50,298 bases of DNA, from assembly GCA_900321965.1 (NCBI GenBank), contig ONYA01000014.1, positions 1 through 50,298 of the forward strand, written 5' to 3'. The notes beneath the pieces were generated by a model that worked only from the letters and a program-made list of their open reading frames with translations, was not told the origin of the DNA and did no database searches. A program made the translations under genes and the position numbers. This DNA is from an uncultured Prevotellaceae bacterium (GTDB taxonomy: Bacteria > Bacteroidota > Bacteroidia > Bacteroidales > Bacteroidaceae). Positions 15,245 to 23,369 of the stretch are shown here, one piece after another (the first letter of the stretch is position 1; each line of letters begins with the position of its first letter).

Positions 15245-16858
15245 TTAATAGGTAAATGTTGTTTCGTAGATTTGTGTGTTCTGACGGTTGTCGGCCACCT
15301 CGAAACGCAGGCGGTGCGTTTTCCCCGTCTTGTGCAGCCAGCTTTCGCGCAGTTCGCAGGCGTAGGTCGTCGATTTCTCGATGGCATCGAAGATGATGAA
15401 ACGCCCGTCGACGGTGGCCGTCCACGTGGCAATGCCGCTCTTGTCGTCGGTGACGCTGAGGCGCAGGCGGTCGCCCGTCAGCGACAGCGGTGTGACAGCA
15501 GGCGGCTGGTCGTCGTAGGCTATCTCATAGCGGCCAGCCAGTTCACGCACATAGGCAGTCACCCAGCCGTTGTTGAAGTCGCCGCCCATATAGCGGCCGG
15601 CCTCGTTGACGATATAGAGCTTTGAGGTGTCGAAAGCGGCGTTGTGAGGGGTGCGGACGTAAATGCTCAACGGAGCATCGGCCATCAGGGGAAGCGACTG
15701 CTGGGCAAACTGATAAGCGTCTGACAGCGCATCGGGCTGGCGCTTGACGACGGGCGCAAAGGGGGTGTCGGTGGCGACATAGCCGTATGGTACGACAAGC
15801 TGGACGCCGGGACGCGAGTAGCTGTTGGTGCGGTTCCAGCGGAGAAGAGCCTCCCCCGACCTCTCCGAAGGATGGGTGAGTGGAAGGGGTTGTGCGTGAA
15901 CGGTAAAGCCGTGGCGGGTCTCGTTGCCCTTGAAGTCGCGCAGGACGTATTCAAGGTGGTAGTCGCGCGCTTCGCTGAAGGTGACGATGCCGCGATGGTC
16001 GTCGGCCTGCAGGAACGGCAGACGCACACCGGGTTCAATATACGACTTCATGTACCACGTCTTATGGTGCAGCCAGTGGTCATAGCAGCCCCAGGCATTG
16101 ACCATACGGTTCATGCTCATCGGGATGTTGTCGACGACGCTGTGGAACACCATCTGCCCGTCAACGTAAAGCAGCGTCTCGTGAATGCCGTAATGGTTAT
16201 AGGCACCCTGCATATAGTCGTCGGCCCAGACGGCAAAGCCTACCCTGCCCCACGCCGTTGGAAGCTGGGCGCTAAGTGTAGAACGCTGGGAAGAGCCGTT
16301 GAACGAGCCACCGGGTTGCGGAATGGCCATAATGGCGTGAATCTGTGGCGGGACGGTGTCCTCGATAAATTCATTCAGGAACTGGTAGGGGTCGAGCATG
16401 TTATCCGTCCGTGTGTCGTGGACTTCAAGGTGCAGGTGGGGCGCCGTAGAGTGGCCTGTATTGCCGCTGAGGGCAATAAACTGTCCGGCGCTGACAGGCA
16501 CGTCAAGCGGCGTCAGGTGGGCATCTGCGTCACAAGTCTGATGCTTGTACTGATAACGGCGCAGGGCGGCCTTGATACGTGGCGAGAACGACTTCAGGTG
16601 ACAGTAGACCGACGTCTGACCCGTTGGATGGGTGATGTAGATGGCATTGCCAAAGCCATTCTTTCCCACCGTGATACGCGAGACATAGCCATCGGCAATG
16701 GCGTAGATATGCTTGCCTTCGACGCCCTCGGTACGGACGTCCAGACCACCATGAAAATGGTTAGGGCGTGGTTCGCCAAAGTTCCCCGCCAGCGAAATGT
16801 CATAATCCACTGGCGGGGTAAATATACTTAAAAGGATGCTGAGGACAATGCTTAGCAT
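15245..16858 (-). CDS. M23-family (LytM-type) metallopeptidase, large
   Basis: A 537-residue protein with an N-terminal hydrophobic segment (LSIVLSILLSIF). The LytM fold is near the N-terminus: zinc ligands H36 and D40 in HFHGGLD, and H141-x-H143 in APHLHLE. Residues about 165-537 hold beta-rich domains with no family I can name, perhaps substrate or partner binding. M23 enzymes cut murein cross-links, or serve as inactive scaffolds; all ligands are present, so this one is probably active in the periplasm. Its start overlaps the nadC stop by 7 bp, and the C69 peptidase follows after one base. Confidence 0.88.
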   Translation of the reverse strand: MLSIVLSILLSIFTPPVDYDISLAGNFGEPRPNHFHGGLDVRTEGVEGKHIYAIADGYVSRITVGKNGFGNAIYITHPTGQTSVYCHLKSFSPRIKAALRRYQYKHQTCDADAHLTPLDVPVSAGQFIALSGNTGHSTAPHLHLEVHDTRTDNMLDPYQFLNEFIEDTVPPQIHAIMAIPQPGGSFNGSSQRSTLSAQLPTAWGRVGFAVWADDYMQGAYNHYGIHETLLYVDGQMVFHSVVDNIPMSMNRMVNAWGCYDHWLHHKTWYMKSYIEPGVRLPFLQADDHRGIVTFSEARDYHLEYVLRDFKGNETRHGFTVHAQPLPLTHPSERSGEALLRWNRTNSYSRPGVQLVVPYGYVATDTPFAPVVKRQPDALSDAYQFAQQSLPLMADAPLSIYVRTPHNAAFDTSKLYIVNEAGRYMGGDFNNGWVTAYVRELAGRYEIAYDDQPPAVTPLSLTGDRLRLSVTDDKSGIATWTATVDGRFIIFDAIEKSTTYACELRESWLHKTGKTHRLRFEVADNRQNTQIYETTFTY

Positions 16859-17700
16859 GCTTTAAACGACATATCGAGACCTTTAACCGAGTGAGTCAAG
16901 GCACCTACGCTGATGAAGTCGACACCCTGCTCGGCATAGTCGCGGATGGTATCGAAGGTGATGCCACCCGAGGACTCTGTCTCGAAGCGGTGATTGATGA
17001 TGTCGACAGCCTTCTTCGTATCGGGAACGCTGAAGTTGTCGAGCATGATACGGTCGACGCCGCCGTGGTCGAGCACCTGCTGCAGTTCGTCGAACGAACG
17101 CACCTCAATCTCAATCTTCAGGTCGAGCCCCTTCTCTTTGAGGTACTTATGACAGCGATCGATGGCATTGACAATACCTCCTGAGAAGTCTACGTGGTTG
17201 TCTTTCAGCAGAATCATGTCGAAGAGGCCGATGCGGTGGTTACAGCCGCCGCCAATCTTCACGGCCTGCTTCTCCAGCATACGCATACCCGGCGTGGTCT
17301 TGCGGGTGTCAAGCACACGGGTGCCTGTTCCTTCAAGCCGTTTGACATACTTGTCGGTCATCGTGGCAATGCCGCTCATACGCTGCATGATGTTCAACAT
17401 CAAGCGCTCCGTCTGCAATAGTGAACGTACACGTCCCGTCACGATCATAGCGATGTCGCCCTTCTTCACACGGGTACCATCACCCATCAGCACCTCGACC
17501 TTCATCTCGGGGTCGAAGCGTCGGAACACCTCCTTGGCTATCTCGACGCCAGCCAGGATGCCGTCCTCCTTGATCAACAGATGCGACTTACCCATAGCAT
17601 CTTCGGGGATGCAGCACAGGGTGGTATGATCACCGTCGCCGATATCTTCGGCAAACGACAGGTCGATGAGCCTGTCAACCAATTCGTCAACGCTTAACAT
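16852..17700 (-). CDS. nadC: Nicotinate-nucleotide pyrophosphorylase (carboxylating)
   Basis: A 282-residue quinolinate phosphoribosyltransferase that converts quinolinate plus PRPP to nicotinate mononucleotide, CO2 and PPi in NAD synthesis. Characteristic stretches: EDIGDGDHTT near the N-terminus, TRKTTPGMR, KIGGGCNHRIGLFDMILLKDNH, EIEV, MLDNF, and the glycine-rich phosphate-binding end SSGGI...GVDFISVGALTHS. I chose ATG 17700 (MLSVDELVDRL) rather than the 17-residue upstream extension. It lies 13 bp after the small OMP gene and overlaps the M23 start. No nadA or nadB is in the window. Confidence 0.95.
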   Translation of the reverse strand: MLSVDELVDRLIDLSFAEDIGDGDHTTLCCIPEDAMGKSHLLIKEDGILAGVEIAKEVFRRFDPEMKVEVLMGDGTRVKKGDIAMIVTGRVRSLLQTERLMLNIMQRMSGIATMTDKYVKRLEGTGTRVLDTRKTTPGMRMLEKQAVKIGGGCNHRIGLFDMILLKDNHVDFSGGIVNAIDRCHKYLKEKGLDLKIEIEVRSFDELQQVLDHGGVDRIMLDNFSVPDTKKAVDIINHRFETESSGGITFDTIRDYAEQGVDFISVGALTHSVKGLDMSFKAC

Positions 17701-17713
17701 AATCCGTGGATTT

Positions 17714-18211
17714 TTAGTTCTGTTTAGGATCGCGGAACAGGTAGACGCCAATGCCGATACGCAGGCCGAACTGGCTGAAGTCCTTATGGTTCTTGAACGA
17801 CTGCTCGTAGTAGACCTCCGGCTCTATGGTCACCGTGCGGCTGACGAAGAACGAATAGCCTACCTGAACGCTGGGCAGCATGTCGTCGTAAGTATCCTGA
17901 TGCTTAAACAGCACCGATGCACCGAGGAAGAGTCCGTTCTGTTCGATATAGTAACGACCGCCAGCACCAACGGTAATGGCATAGGGCACGTCCTCCTTCT
18001 TGTCATAAGCTATCTGTGCCGTGCCCATCAGGTTGTCAGCAAAGAGATAGCCCACCTTGCCCTGAAGGTTCATGTGACCTTTGGTCAGGCCATTGTAGCT
18101 GAGGTCAAAACTCGAGAGCGAGGCACCGACGTATGCCTTACCTGCCTCAAACTGTGCATGCGATGCCAAGGATACCAGCATAGCTGCGATAACGAAAACA
18201 ATTTTCTTCAT
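17714..18211 (-). CDS. Small outer-membrane beta-barrel protein
   Basis: A 165-residue protein with a signal peptide (MKKIVFVIAAMLVSLASHAQ) and regular amphipathic strands (GKAYVGASLSSF, HMNLQGKVGYLF, AITVGAGGRYY, FLGASVLF, PSVQVGYSFF, FGLRIGIGVYLF). This is typical of OmpW/porin-like eight-stranded barrels of Bacteroidota. The specific role is unknown. It sits 9 bp after cstA and 13 bp before nadC, within one transcription unit. Confidence 0.8.
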   Translation of the reverse strand: MKKIVFVIAAMLVSLASHAQFEAGKAYVGASLSSFDLSYNGLTKGHMNLQGKVGYLFADNLMGTAQIAYDKKEDVPYAITVGAGGRYYIEQNGLFLGASVLFKHQDTYDDMLPSVQVGYSFFVSRTVTIEPEVYYEQSFKNHKDFSQFGLRIGIGVYLFRDPKQN

Positions 18212-18220
18212 AGTTATTGA

Positions 18221-19684
18221 TTATTTGTTTGTTTTACCAAATTCTTTATGATGCCAGACGACAAACCAAATAACGGCTACGCCCAGACAAACGATTCCAA
18301 GTCCGTAGCCCATATCACCCAGACAGAACGCCTGCTTCGAGACGAAGAGCCACGTGGAGCAGACGGTGGTCATGAACAGGGCGGGAATGAACGTCACCCA
18401 GAAGCACTTCCTCTCGCGCAGCAGATAGACGGTAAGCGTCCACAATGTGAATACCGAGAGTGCCTGGTTCGACCAGCCGAAGTACTGCCAGATGGTGTTG
18501 AAGCCATCGGGATTCTCAATCTGCCATACAAGCATAGCGATAGAGCAGAGGAACATCGGAATGCATATCATAAGGCGCTTCGCGATGGGACGCTGGTCGA
18601 GTTTCAGCCACTCAGCCACAATGAGACGGCCTGAGCGGAATGCAGTGTCGCCAGAGGTAATAGGAGCAGCCACCACGCCGAGCATGGCCAAGATGGCTCC
18701 AGCCACACCAAGCCAGTCGTTGCAGACGAGGTTCACAACGGCAGGTGCCGATGTATGGAAACCAGCAGTGGCAGCCTCTATCAACTCATAACCAGGAGCC
18801 GGATTGCCGTAAAAGAACCAAGCCGAGACGGTGGCCCAGATAAGTGCCACGATACCCTCAGTAATCATTGCACCGTAGAAGATAGGACGTCCCATCTTCT
18901 CACTCTTCACACAGCGCGCCATCAGCGGACTCTGCGTCGCATGAAAACCTGAGATGGCACCGCAGGCAACGGTGATAAACAGAGCGGGGAAGATAGCATC
19001 CGACCACTTGTCGGGCTCCGTAGCAGCACCCATATTATAAAGGTGTGTCCATAGTTCAGGCACCGTCGGCCAATGCAGGAAGAGCCACACCATCAGCGCA
19101 CCTGCCATAAAGAGCAGCGAGAACGCAAACAGCGGATACACCTTGCCGATAATCTTGTCGATAGGCAGCATCGTGGCGATGATGTAATAGCAGAAGATAA
19201 TGCACACCCACATCATCGTGTCGCCGCCAATGGAATGGAGGATCTCAGCCGGCGAATAGACGAAGACCGTACCCACCATGATAAGCAGCAGCACGGTAAA
19301 GACGAGCATCACCGACTTCGTGGTCTTACCCAGAAACTTGCCGATGAGCTGCGGCAAACCTGCGCCTTCGTTACGCATCGAGAGCATACCACTGAGGTAA
19401 TCGTGGGTGGCTCCTGCGAAGATACAGCCGAGAACGATCCAGATGTAGGCCACGGGGCCGAACTTCGCACCCATAATGGCACCGAAGATAGGCCCGGTAC
19501 CGGCAATGTTCAAAAACTGAATCATGAAAATCTTCCAATTCGGAAGCACGATGTAGTCAAGTCCGTCAGCTTTTGCTACGGCGGGCGTCACGCGGTCATC
19601 AGGACCGAACACACGCTCAACAAAGCGTCCGTAGAGCAGATAACCCAACACGAGAGCAACAAGGCTCAAACTAAATGAAATCAT
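18221..19684 (-). CDS. cstA: Carbon starvation protein CstA-like transporter
   Basis: A 487-residue integral membrane protein with about 13-14 hydrophobic helices. CstA family marks are visible: GYLLYGRFVERVFG at the start, NWKIFMIQFLNIAGTGPIFGAIMGAKFGPVAYIWIVLGCIFAGATHDY, and CGAISGFHATQSPLMARC. Known CstA proteins import peptides or pyruvate; this one is shorter than E. coli CstA (about 700). I chose ATG 19684, because the longer frame (to 19879) adds 65 residues unlike the family and overlaps the divergent gene's promoter. It heads the run cstA, OMP, nadC, M23, C69, so a peptide-uptake role beside two peptidases is a reasonable inference. Confidence 0.92.
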   Translation of the reverse strand: MISFSLSLVALVLGYLLYGRFVERVFGPDDRVTPAVAKADGLDYIVLPNWKIFMIQFLNIAGTGPIFGAIMGAKFGPVAYIWIVLGCIFAGATHDYLSGMLSMRNEGAGLPQLIGKFLGKTTKSVMLVFTVLLLIMVGTVFVYSPAEILHSIGGDTMMWVCIIFCYYIIATMLPIDKIIGKVYPLFAFSLLFMAGALMVWLFLHWPTVPELWTHLYNMGAATEPDKWSDAIFPALFITVACGAISGFHATQSPLMARCVKSEKMGRPIFYGAMITEGIVALIWATVSAWFFYGNPAPGYELIEAATAGFHTSAPAVVNLVCNDWLGVAGAILAMLGVVAAPITSGDTAFRSGRLIVAEWLKLDQRPIAKRLMICIPMFLCSIAMLVWQIENPDGFNTIWQYFGWSNQALSVFTLWTLTVYLLRERKCFWVTFIPALFMTTVCSTWLFVSKQAFCLGDMGYGLGIVCLGVAVIWFVVWHHKEFGKTNK

Positions 19685-19704
19685 TTTTGCAAAAATTTTG
19701 ATTG

Positions 19705-19712
19705 CAAAGTTA
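19705..19712 (-). promoter_or_regulatory. Promoter -7 element of cstA
   Basis: The minus strand reads TAACTTTG, 20 bp before the cstA ATG. The -33 position (about 19733-19736) is only T-rich and falls within the spacer of the divergent promoter. Confidence 0.65.
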
Positions 19713-19721
19713 ATACTTTTA

Positions 19722-19752
19722 TTTGAGAAATGAAAAAAATATCGTAATTTTG
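19722..19752 (+). promoter_or_regulatory. Promoter of the GHL10 gene
   Basis: TTTG (19722-19725), a 19-bp spacer and TAATTTTG (19745-19752). It interleaves with the divergent cstA promoter. Confidence 0.75.
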
Positions 19753-19778
19753 CAGGCAAATTAAAAGGAAATAACAAA

Positions 19779-21293
19779 TTGAGAGCAAAATTCATCATCA
19801 TACTGGCCTTTCTTTGCCTAACATTACACGCGCAAAAGCATGAAGTACGCGCCGTCTGGCTGACAACCATCGGAGGCATCGACTGGCCACGAAGTCACAA
19901 TGCCGCCACACAACGACAAGAACTGACCCGCATACTCGACCAGTTGAAGCGCGCCAATGTCAACACCGTTTTAATTCAGACACGTGTGCGCGCGTCGACC
20001 ATCTATCCATCCAGTATTGAACCCTTCGACATGTGTCTGACGGGAACCCACGGTAAGGATCCCGGCTATGACCCGCTGAAGCTGATTGTCGACGAGTGTC
20101 ACCGCCGAGGTATGGAGTGCCACGCATGGATGGTCACCATTCCTATCGGCAAGATCAGCGAGGCACGCTTCAAGGAGTTCAAGCGCAAGAATCCCAAACT
20201 GGCCCGTAACATCGGGCAAGACGGCTTCATGAATCCTGAAGACCCCGCTACGGGTGACTATATCGCACGAATATGCGCTGAGGTGACACGTAACTACGAC
20301 ATCGACGGCATTCACCTTGACTACATCCGCTATCCTGAGACTTGGCCGAAAGCCAAGAAAAAAGAGGAGAGAGTAGAGAGGAGGGAACGCATCACCAGCA
20401 TCGTCCGCAAAATCAACCGTGCCGTGAAGGCGCTGAAGCCCTGGGTAAAGCTGTCGTGCTCGCCCATTGGCAAGTCGGGCGACCTGAGCCGTTACCTCTC
20501 AGGCGGTTGGAACGCCTACAACGCTGTCTATCAAGACGCCCAGGGATGGTTGCGCGAGGGGCTGATGGACCAACTCTACCCAATGATGTATTTCCGAGGC
20601 AACAACTTCTACCCTTTTGCCCTCGACTGGCAGGAACGGTCTTACGGACGTACCATCGTCTCAGGATTAGGCATCTACTTCCTCTCGCCCCGCGAAGGCA
20701 ACTGGACGCTCGGCGACATCACGCGCGAAATGCACTTCCTGCGCCAAAACGGCATCGGCCACGCTTACTTCCGCTCAAAATTCCTGACCGACGACACGCG
20801 GGGCATTTACCAGTTTGCACGCCAGTTTGACGAAGCCCCCGCCCTGATTCCGCCAATGACGTGGGCGTGGCGTGAGGCACCATCTGCCCCTATCCGACTC
20901 CATGTGAAGCGCAGCAGCCGACAAGACCGCGTCAGTTGGAGCGGTGCCGTCAACACATCGCGTTCCTCGTACCTATTATATAATGTGTACGCATCGACGA
21001 CACCCGACATCGATGTCAGTGAGCCACGCAACCTGATTGCCACCCGCCTGACGGGTGAACAGCTGACAGTTCCACACACGAACGGACAGACACTCTATTA
21101 CGCCGTGACGGCACTCGACCGATACGGCAACGAGAGTACAGCCACATGGTCGGACAAAGGCCACGTGGCTTCTACGAGTGCCATCCGTCCGCTAACTCCA
21201 TCCGACACGGAGATACCTCCCTTCTACTACCTCATGAACAAAAAGGAACGCAAGAAATTCCTCAAGAATTATAAACATAACCCAAAACATTAA
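19779..21293 (+). CDS. GHL10/DUF187 family glycoside hydrolase-like protein (YngK type)
   Basis: A 504-residue secreted protein. The signal peptide begins at a TTG start (TTG AGA GCA AAA); no in-frame ATG is available and AAAAGGAA lies about 11 bp upstream. The TIM-barrel segment (about 20-370) has the family features EVRAVWLTTIGGIDWP, NVNTVLIQTRVRA, GMECHAWM, and YDIDGIHLDYIRYP with the likely catalytic acids, and MDQLYPMMYFRGNNFYPF. An Fn3-like domain follows at about 385-470. Substrate is unknown in the family; glucuronidated glycans are suggested by uxuA starting 4 bp downstream. Three heptamers (GAGGAGA, GAGTAGA, GAGGAGG) lie in the coding DNA at 20364-20384. Confidence 0.88.
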   Translation: MRAKFIIILAFLCLTLHAQKHEVRAVWLTTIGGIDWPRSHNAATQRQELTRILDQLKRANVNTVLIQTRVRASTIYPSSIEPFDMCLTGTHGKDPGYDPLKLIVDECHRRGMECHAWMVTIPIGKISEARFKEFKRKNPKLARNIGQDGFMNPEDPATGDYIARICAEVTRNYDIDGIHLDYIRYPETWPKAKKKEERVERRERITSIVRKINRAVKALKPWVKLSCSPIGKSGDLSRYLSGGWNAYNAVYQDAQGWLREGLMDQLYPMMYFRGNNFYPFALDWQERSYGRTIVSGLGIYFLSPREGNWTLGDITREMHFLRQNGIGHAYFRSKFLTDDTRGIYQFARQFDEAPALIPPMTWAWREAPSAPIRLHVKRSSRQDRVSWSGAVNTSRSSYLLYNVYASTTPDIDVSEPRNLIATRLTGEQLTVPHTNGQTLYYAVTALDRYGNESTATWSDKGHVASTSAIRPLTPSDTEIPPFYYLMNKKERKKFLKNYKHNPKH

Positions 21294-21297
21294 AACT

Positions 21298-22551
21298 ATG
21301 GAAAGAACTTGGAGATGGTTCGGCAAGAAAGACAAGATCACGCTTGCCATGTTAAGACAAATTGGTGTCGAGGGCATCGTCACCGCCCTGCACGACGTAC
21401 CTCTGGGCGAGGTATGGACACGCGAGAAGATTCGCGACCTGCGCGAGTATATCGAGAGCTACGGTATGCGCTGGAGCGTGGTTGAAAGCCTGCCAGTAGT
21501 GGAGACCATCAAGTATGGCGGCCCTGACCGCGACCACCAGATTGAGGTCTATAAGGAGAGCCTGCGCAACCTCTCGGCTGAGGGCATCCACTGCATCTGC
21601 TATAACTTCATGCCCGTGCTCGACTGGGCACGTACCGACCTCTTCCACAACAATCCTAACGGTTCGACCAATCTCTACTTCAATTATGCCGAGTTTGCCT
21701 ATTTTGACATCTATATTCTTAAGCGTGAGGGCGCTCGTCAGGAGTGGGCACAGTTCAAATTCCCCGAGGGCTGGGGCGAAGGCCGTAACGTACTGGCTGA
21801 GTGCGACGAGCTGGCTAAGACGATGACGCCCGAGAAAGACCACAAGTTAGTGGAGAACATCGTTATCAAGACACAGGGCTTCGTCAGCGGTAATTTCAGC
21901 GAGAACGACGAAGCACCGATACAGAAGTTCCGCGAGTTCCTCGACTTGTATAAGGGCATCGACAAGAAGCAGTTACGCGAGAACATGAAGTATTTCCTTG
22001 AAGCCATCATGCCCACTTGCGAAGAGTGTGGTATGAACATGTGCGTCCACCCCGACGATCCCCCCATCGAGATTCTCGGCTTGCCGCGCATCGTCCGCAC
22101 CGAAGAGGATATCCAGTGGTTCCTTGACGCCGTTCCCAACAAGCATAACGGCTTGACCTTCTGTGCCGGCTCGCTCTCTGCCGGTGCCTACAACAACGTG
22201 GTGGAAATGGCCAAGAAGTTCGCCTCGCGCACTCATTTCGTTCACCTCCGCTCATGTCACATCTTCCCCACAGGCGACTTCACAGAGGCCAGCCATTTGG
22301 GCGGACGTGCCGACATCATCGAGCTCTGCCGCATTTTCGAGAAGGAGAATCCGCAGCTGCCGATGCGTGTTGACCACGGTATGACGTTTACCGACGAGCC
22401 TGGCGGCATTATGGATGAGTCGAGCCACGGCCACAACGCTGGCTACACGCTCCTCGGACGTATGTTCGCCCTCGGACAGGTGCAGGGTATCCTCGCCACC
22501 GTCGACCGCGAATTAGGGATTGAATACAAACAGCCCGGTTTCTTCGACTAA
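21298..22551 (+). CDS. uxuA: Mannonate dehydratase
   Basis: A 417-residue cytoplasmic enzyme that dehydrates D-mannonate to 2-keto-3-deoxygluconate in glucuronate breakdown. Diagnostic segments: MERTWRWFG at the start, VVESLPVVETIKYGGPDRDHQIEVYKESLRNL, CYNFMPVLDWARTDL, MNMCVHPDDPP, FCAGSLSAGAYN, HLRSCHIFPTGDFTEASHLGG, MRVDHG and HNAGYTLLGRMFALG. These carry the metal-binding Cys, His and Asp residues. It follows the GHL10 gene by 4 bp and ends at a strong hairpin. The partner oxidoreductase (25357) is 2.8 kb away in a separate run. Confidence 0.96.
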   Translation: MERTWRWFGKKDKITLAMLRQIGVEGIVTALHDVPLGEVWTREKIRDLREYIESYGMRWSVVESLPVVETIKYGGPDRDHQIEVYKESLRNLSAEGIHCICYNFMPVLDWARTDLFHNNPNGSTNLYFNYAEFAYFDIYILKREGARQEWAQFKFPEGWGEGRNVLAECDELAKTMTPEKDHKLVENIVIKTQGFVSGNFSENDEAPIQKFREFLDLYKGIDKKQLRENMKYFLEAIMPTCEECGMNMCVHPDDPPIEILGLPRIVRTEEDIQWFLDAVPNKHNGLTFCAGSLSAGAYNNVVEMAKKFASRTHFVHLRSCHIFPTGDFTEASHLGGRADIIELCRIFEKENPQLPMRVDHGMTFTDEPGGIMDESSHGHNAGYTLLGRMFALGQVQGILATVDRELGIEYKQPGFFD

Positions 22552-22562
22552 GACTGCAAAGA

Positions 22563-22592
22563 AAAGACGGGAAGTTTCGACTTCCCGTCTTT
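22563..22592. terminator. Bidirectional terminator between uxuA and the DUF4359 gene
   Basis: A perfect 13-bp stem (22563-22575 with 22580-22592) closed by a TTCG loop. AAAAG on the left and CTTTCT on the right supply short T runs on both strands. Confidence 0.85.
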
Positions 22593-22604
22593 CTATACTT
22601 ATCA

Positions 22605-23183
22605 CTATTTTTCCTTCGCACGGCGCTCCGCCTCTTTCTTGGCTTCCTTGGCCTTTTGGCGGGCTTCTTTTTCACGGCGTTTCTTCTCCTTAGCCTGTTC
22701 CTTCTCACGGCGTTTCTGCTCTTTGGCCAGCTGTTTCTCACGTTTCTTCTGCTCTTTCTGCAGACGCTTCAACTCGCGAGCGCTCTGCTTGGCAGCTTCC
22801 TTCTCTGAGGCGGCTTCCTCCTTGGCCTTCAGCGACTCTGCCAGTTTCTCGTGCAGCATTTCCTTATCGAAGGTAAAGACATGACCGAAGAGTCCTACCG
22901 ACAGAATTTTCTCCTCGCCCTTCAGTCGCACATACGTCGTGTTCAGCACCAAATAGTTGTGTTCCTTGAGTTTCGTGTTCAGAGCCAACTCAATGGTCTT
23001 CACCGTCACACTCTTGCCCAAATTGGTCAGCACATTGTCGCCAAAGCGTTCCTCAGCCTCTTCGTCGACAAACTCCTTCACTGCCTCCATCATAGCCTCT
23101 TTATGGACCTGCTTGCTCGGCACGGTTATGGCCATCAGCACTGCTACTAACAGCACGATGACAATGCTCAATAGTTTCTTCAT
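22605..23183 (-). CDS. DUF4359-like protein with basic coiled-coil tail
   Basis: A 192-residue protein with one N-terminal membrane helix or uncleaved signal (MKKLLSIVIVLLVAVLMAITVP). A small globular region follows (about 25-110, with YVRLKGEEKILSVGLFGHVFTF), similar to DUF4359. The last 80 residues are an almost pure Lys/Glu/Arg coiled coil built on repeats such as KEQKRREKEQAK. The function is unknown; the tail could bind nucleic acid, membrane or a partner. It has its own promoter and is transcribed alone. Confidence 0.7.
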   Translation of the reverse strand: MKKLLSIVIVLLVAVLMAITVPSKQVHKEAMMEAVKEFVDEEAEERFGDNVLTNLGKSVTVKTIELALNTKLKEHNYLVLNTTYVRLKGEEKILSVGLFGHVFTFDKEMLHEKLAESLKAKEEAASEKEAAKQSARELKRLQKEQKKREKQLAKEQKRREKEQAKEKKRREKEARQKAKEAKKEAERRAKEK

Positions 23184-23211
23184 TTTTATGATGTATGATT
23201 GATTTCGGGTG

Positions 23212-23242
23212 CAAAGATACGATGAAATACCGAGTTAACAAA
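23212..23242 (-). promoter_or_regulatory. Promoter of the DUF4359 gene
   Basis: On the minus strand TTTG (23239-23242), a 19-bp spacer and TATCTTTG (23212-23219), about 30 bp before the ATG. Confidence 0.75.
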
Positions 23243-23300
23243 ATTTTTCGAGCAAATCCCACTTTTTGTATCACTTTATGTGATAATTATAAGGAAAATA

Positions 23301-23332
23301 TTTGGCTATTACAAGAATAATTTGTACTTTTG
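23301..23332 (+). promoter_or_regulatory. Promoter of the porin operon
   Basis: TTTG (23301-23304), a 20-bp spacer and TACTTTTG (23325-23332), 37 bp before the porin ATG. It may drive the long plus-strand run to 31.9 kb. Confidence 0.75.
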
Positions 23333-23369
23333 GCCTCGACAAGCATGTTTTTAGTTAAAGACAATCATA

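Noticed and set aside
15872-16831. Open frame of 319 codons on the plus strand
   Set aside because: It is antisense to the M23 peptidase, whose zinc motifs are intact.
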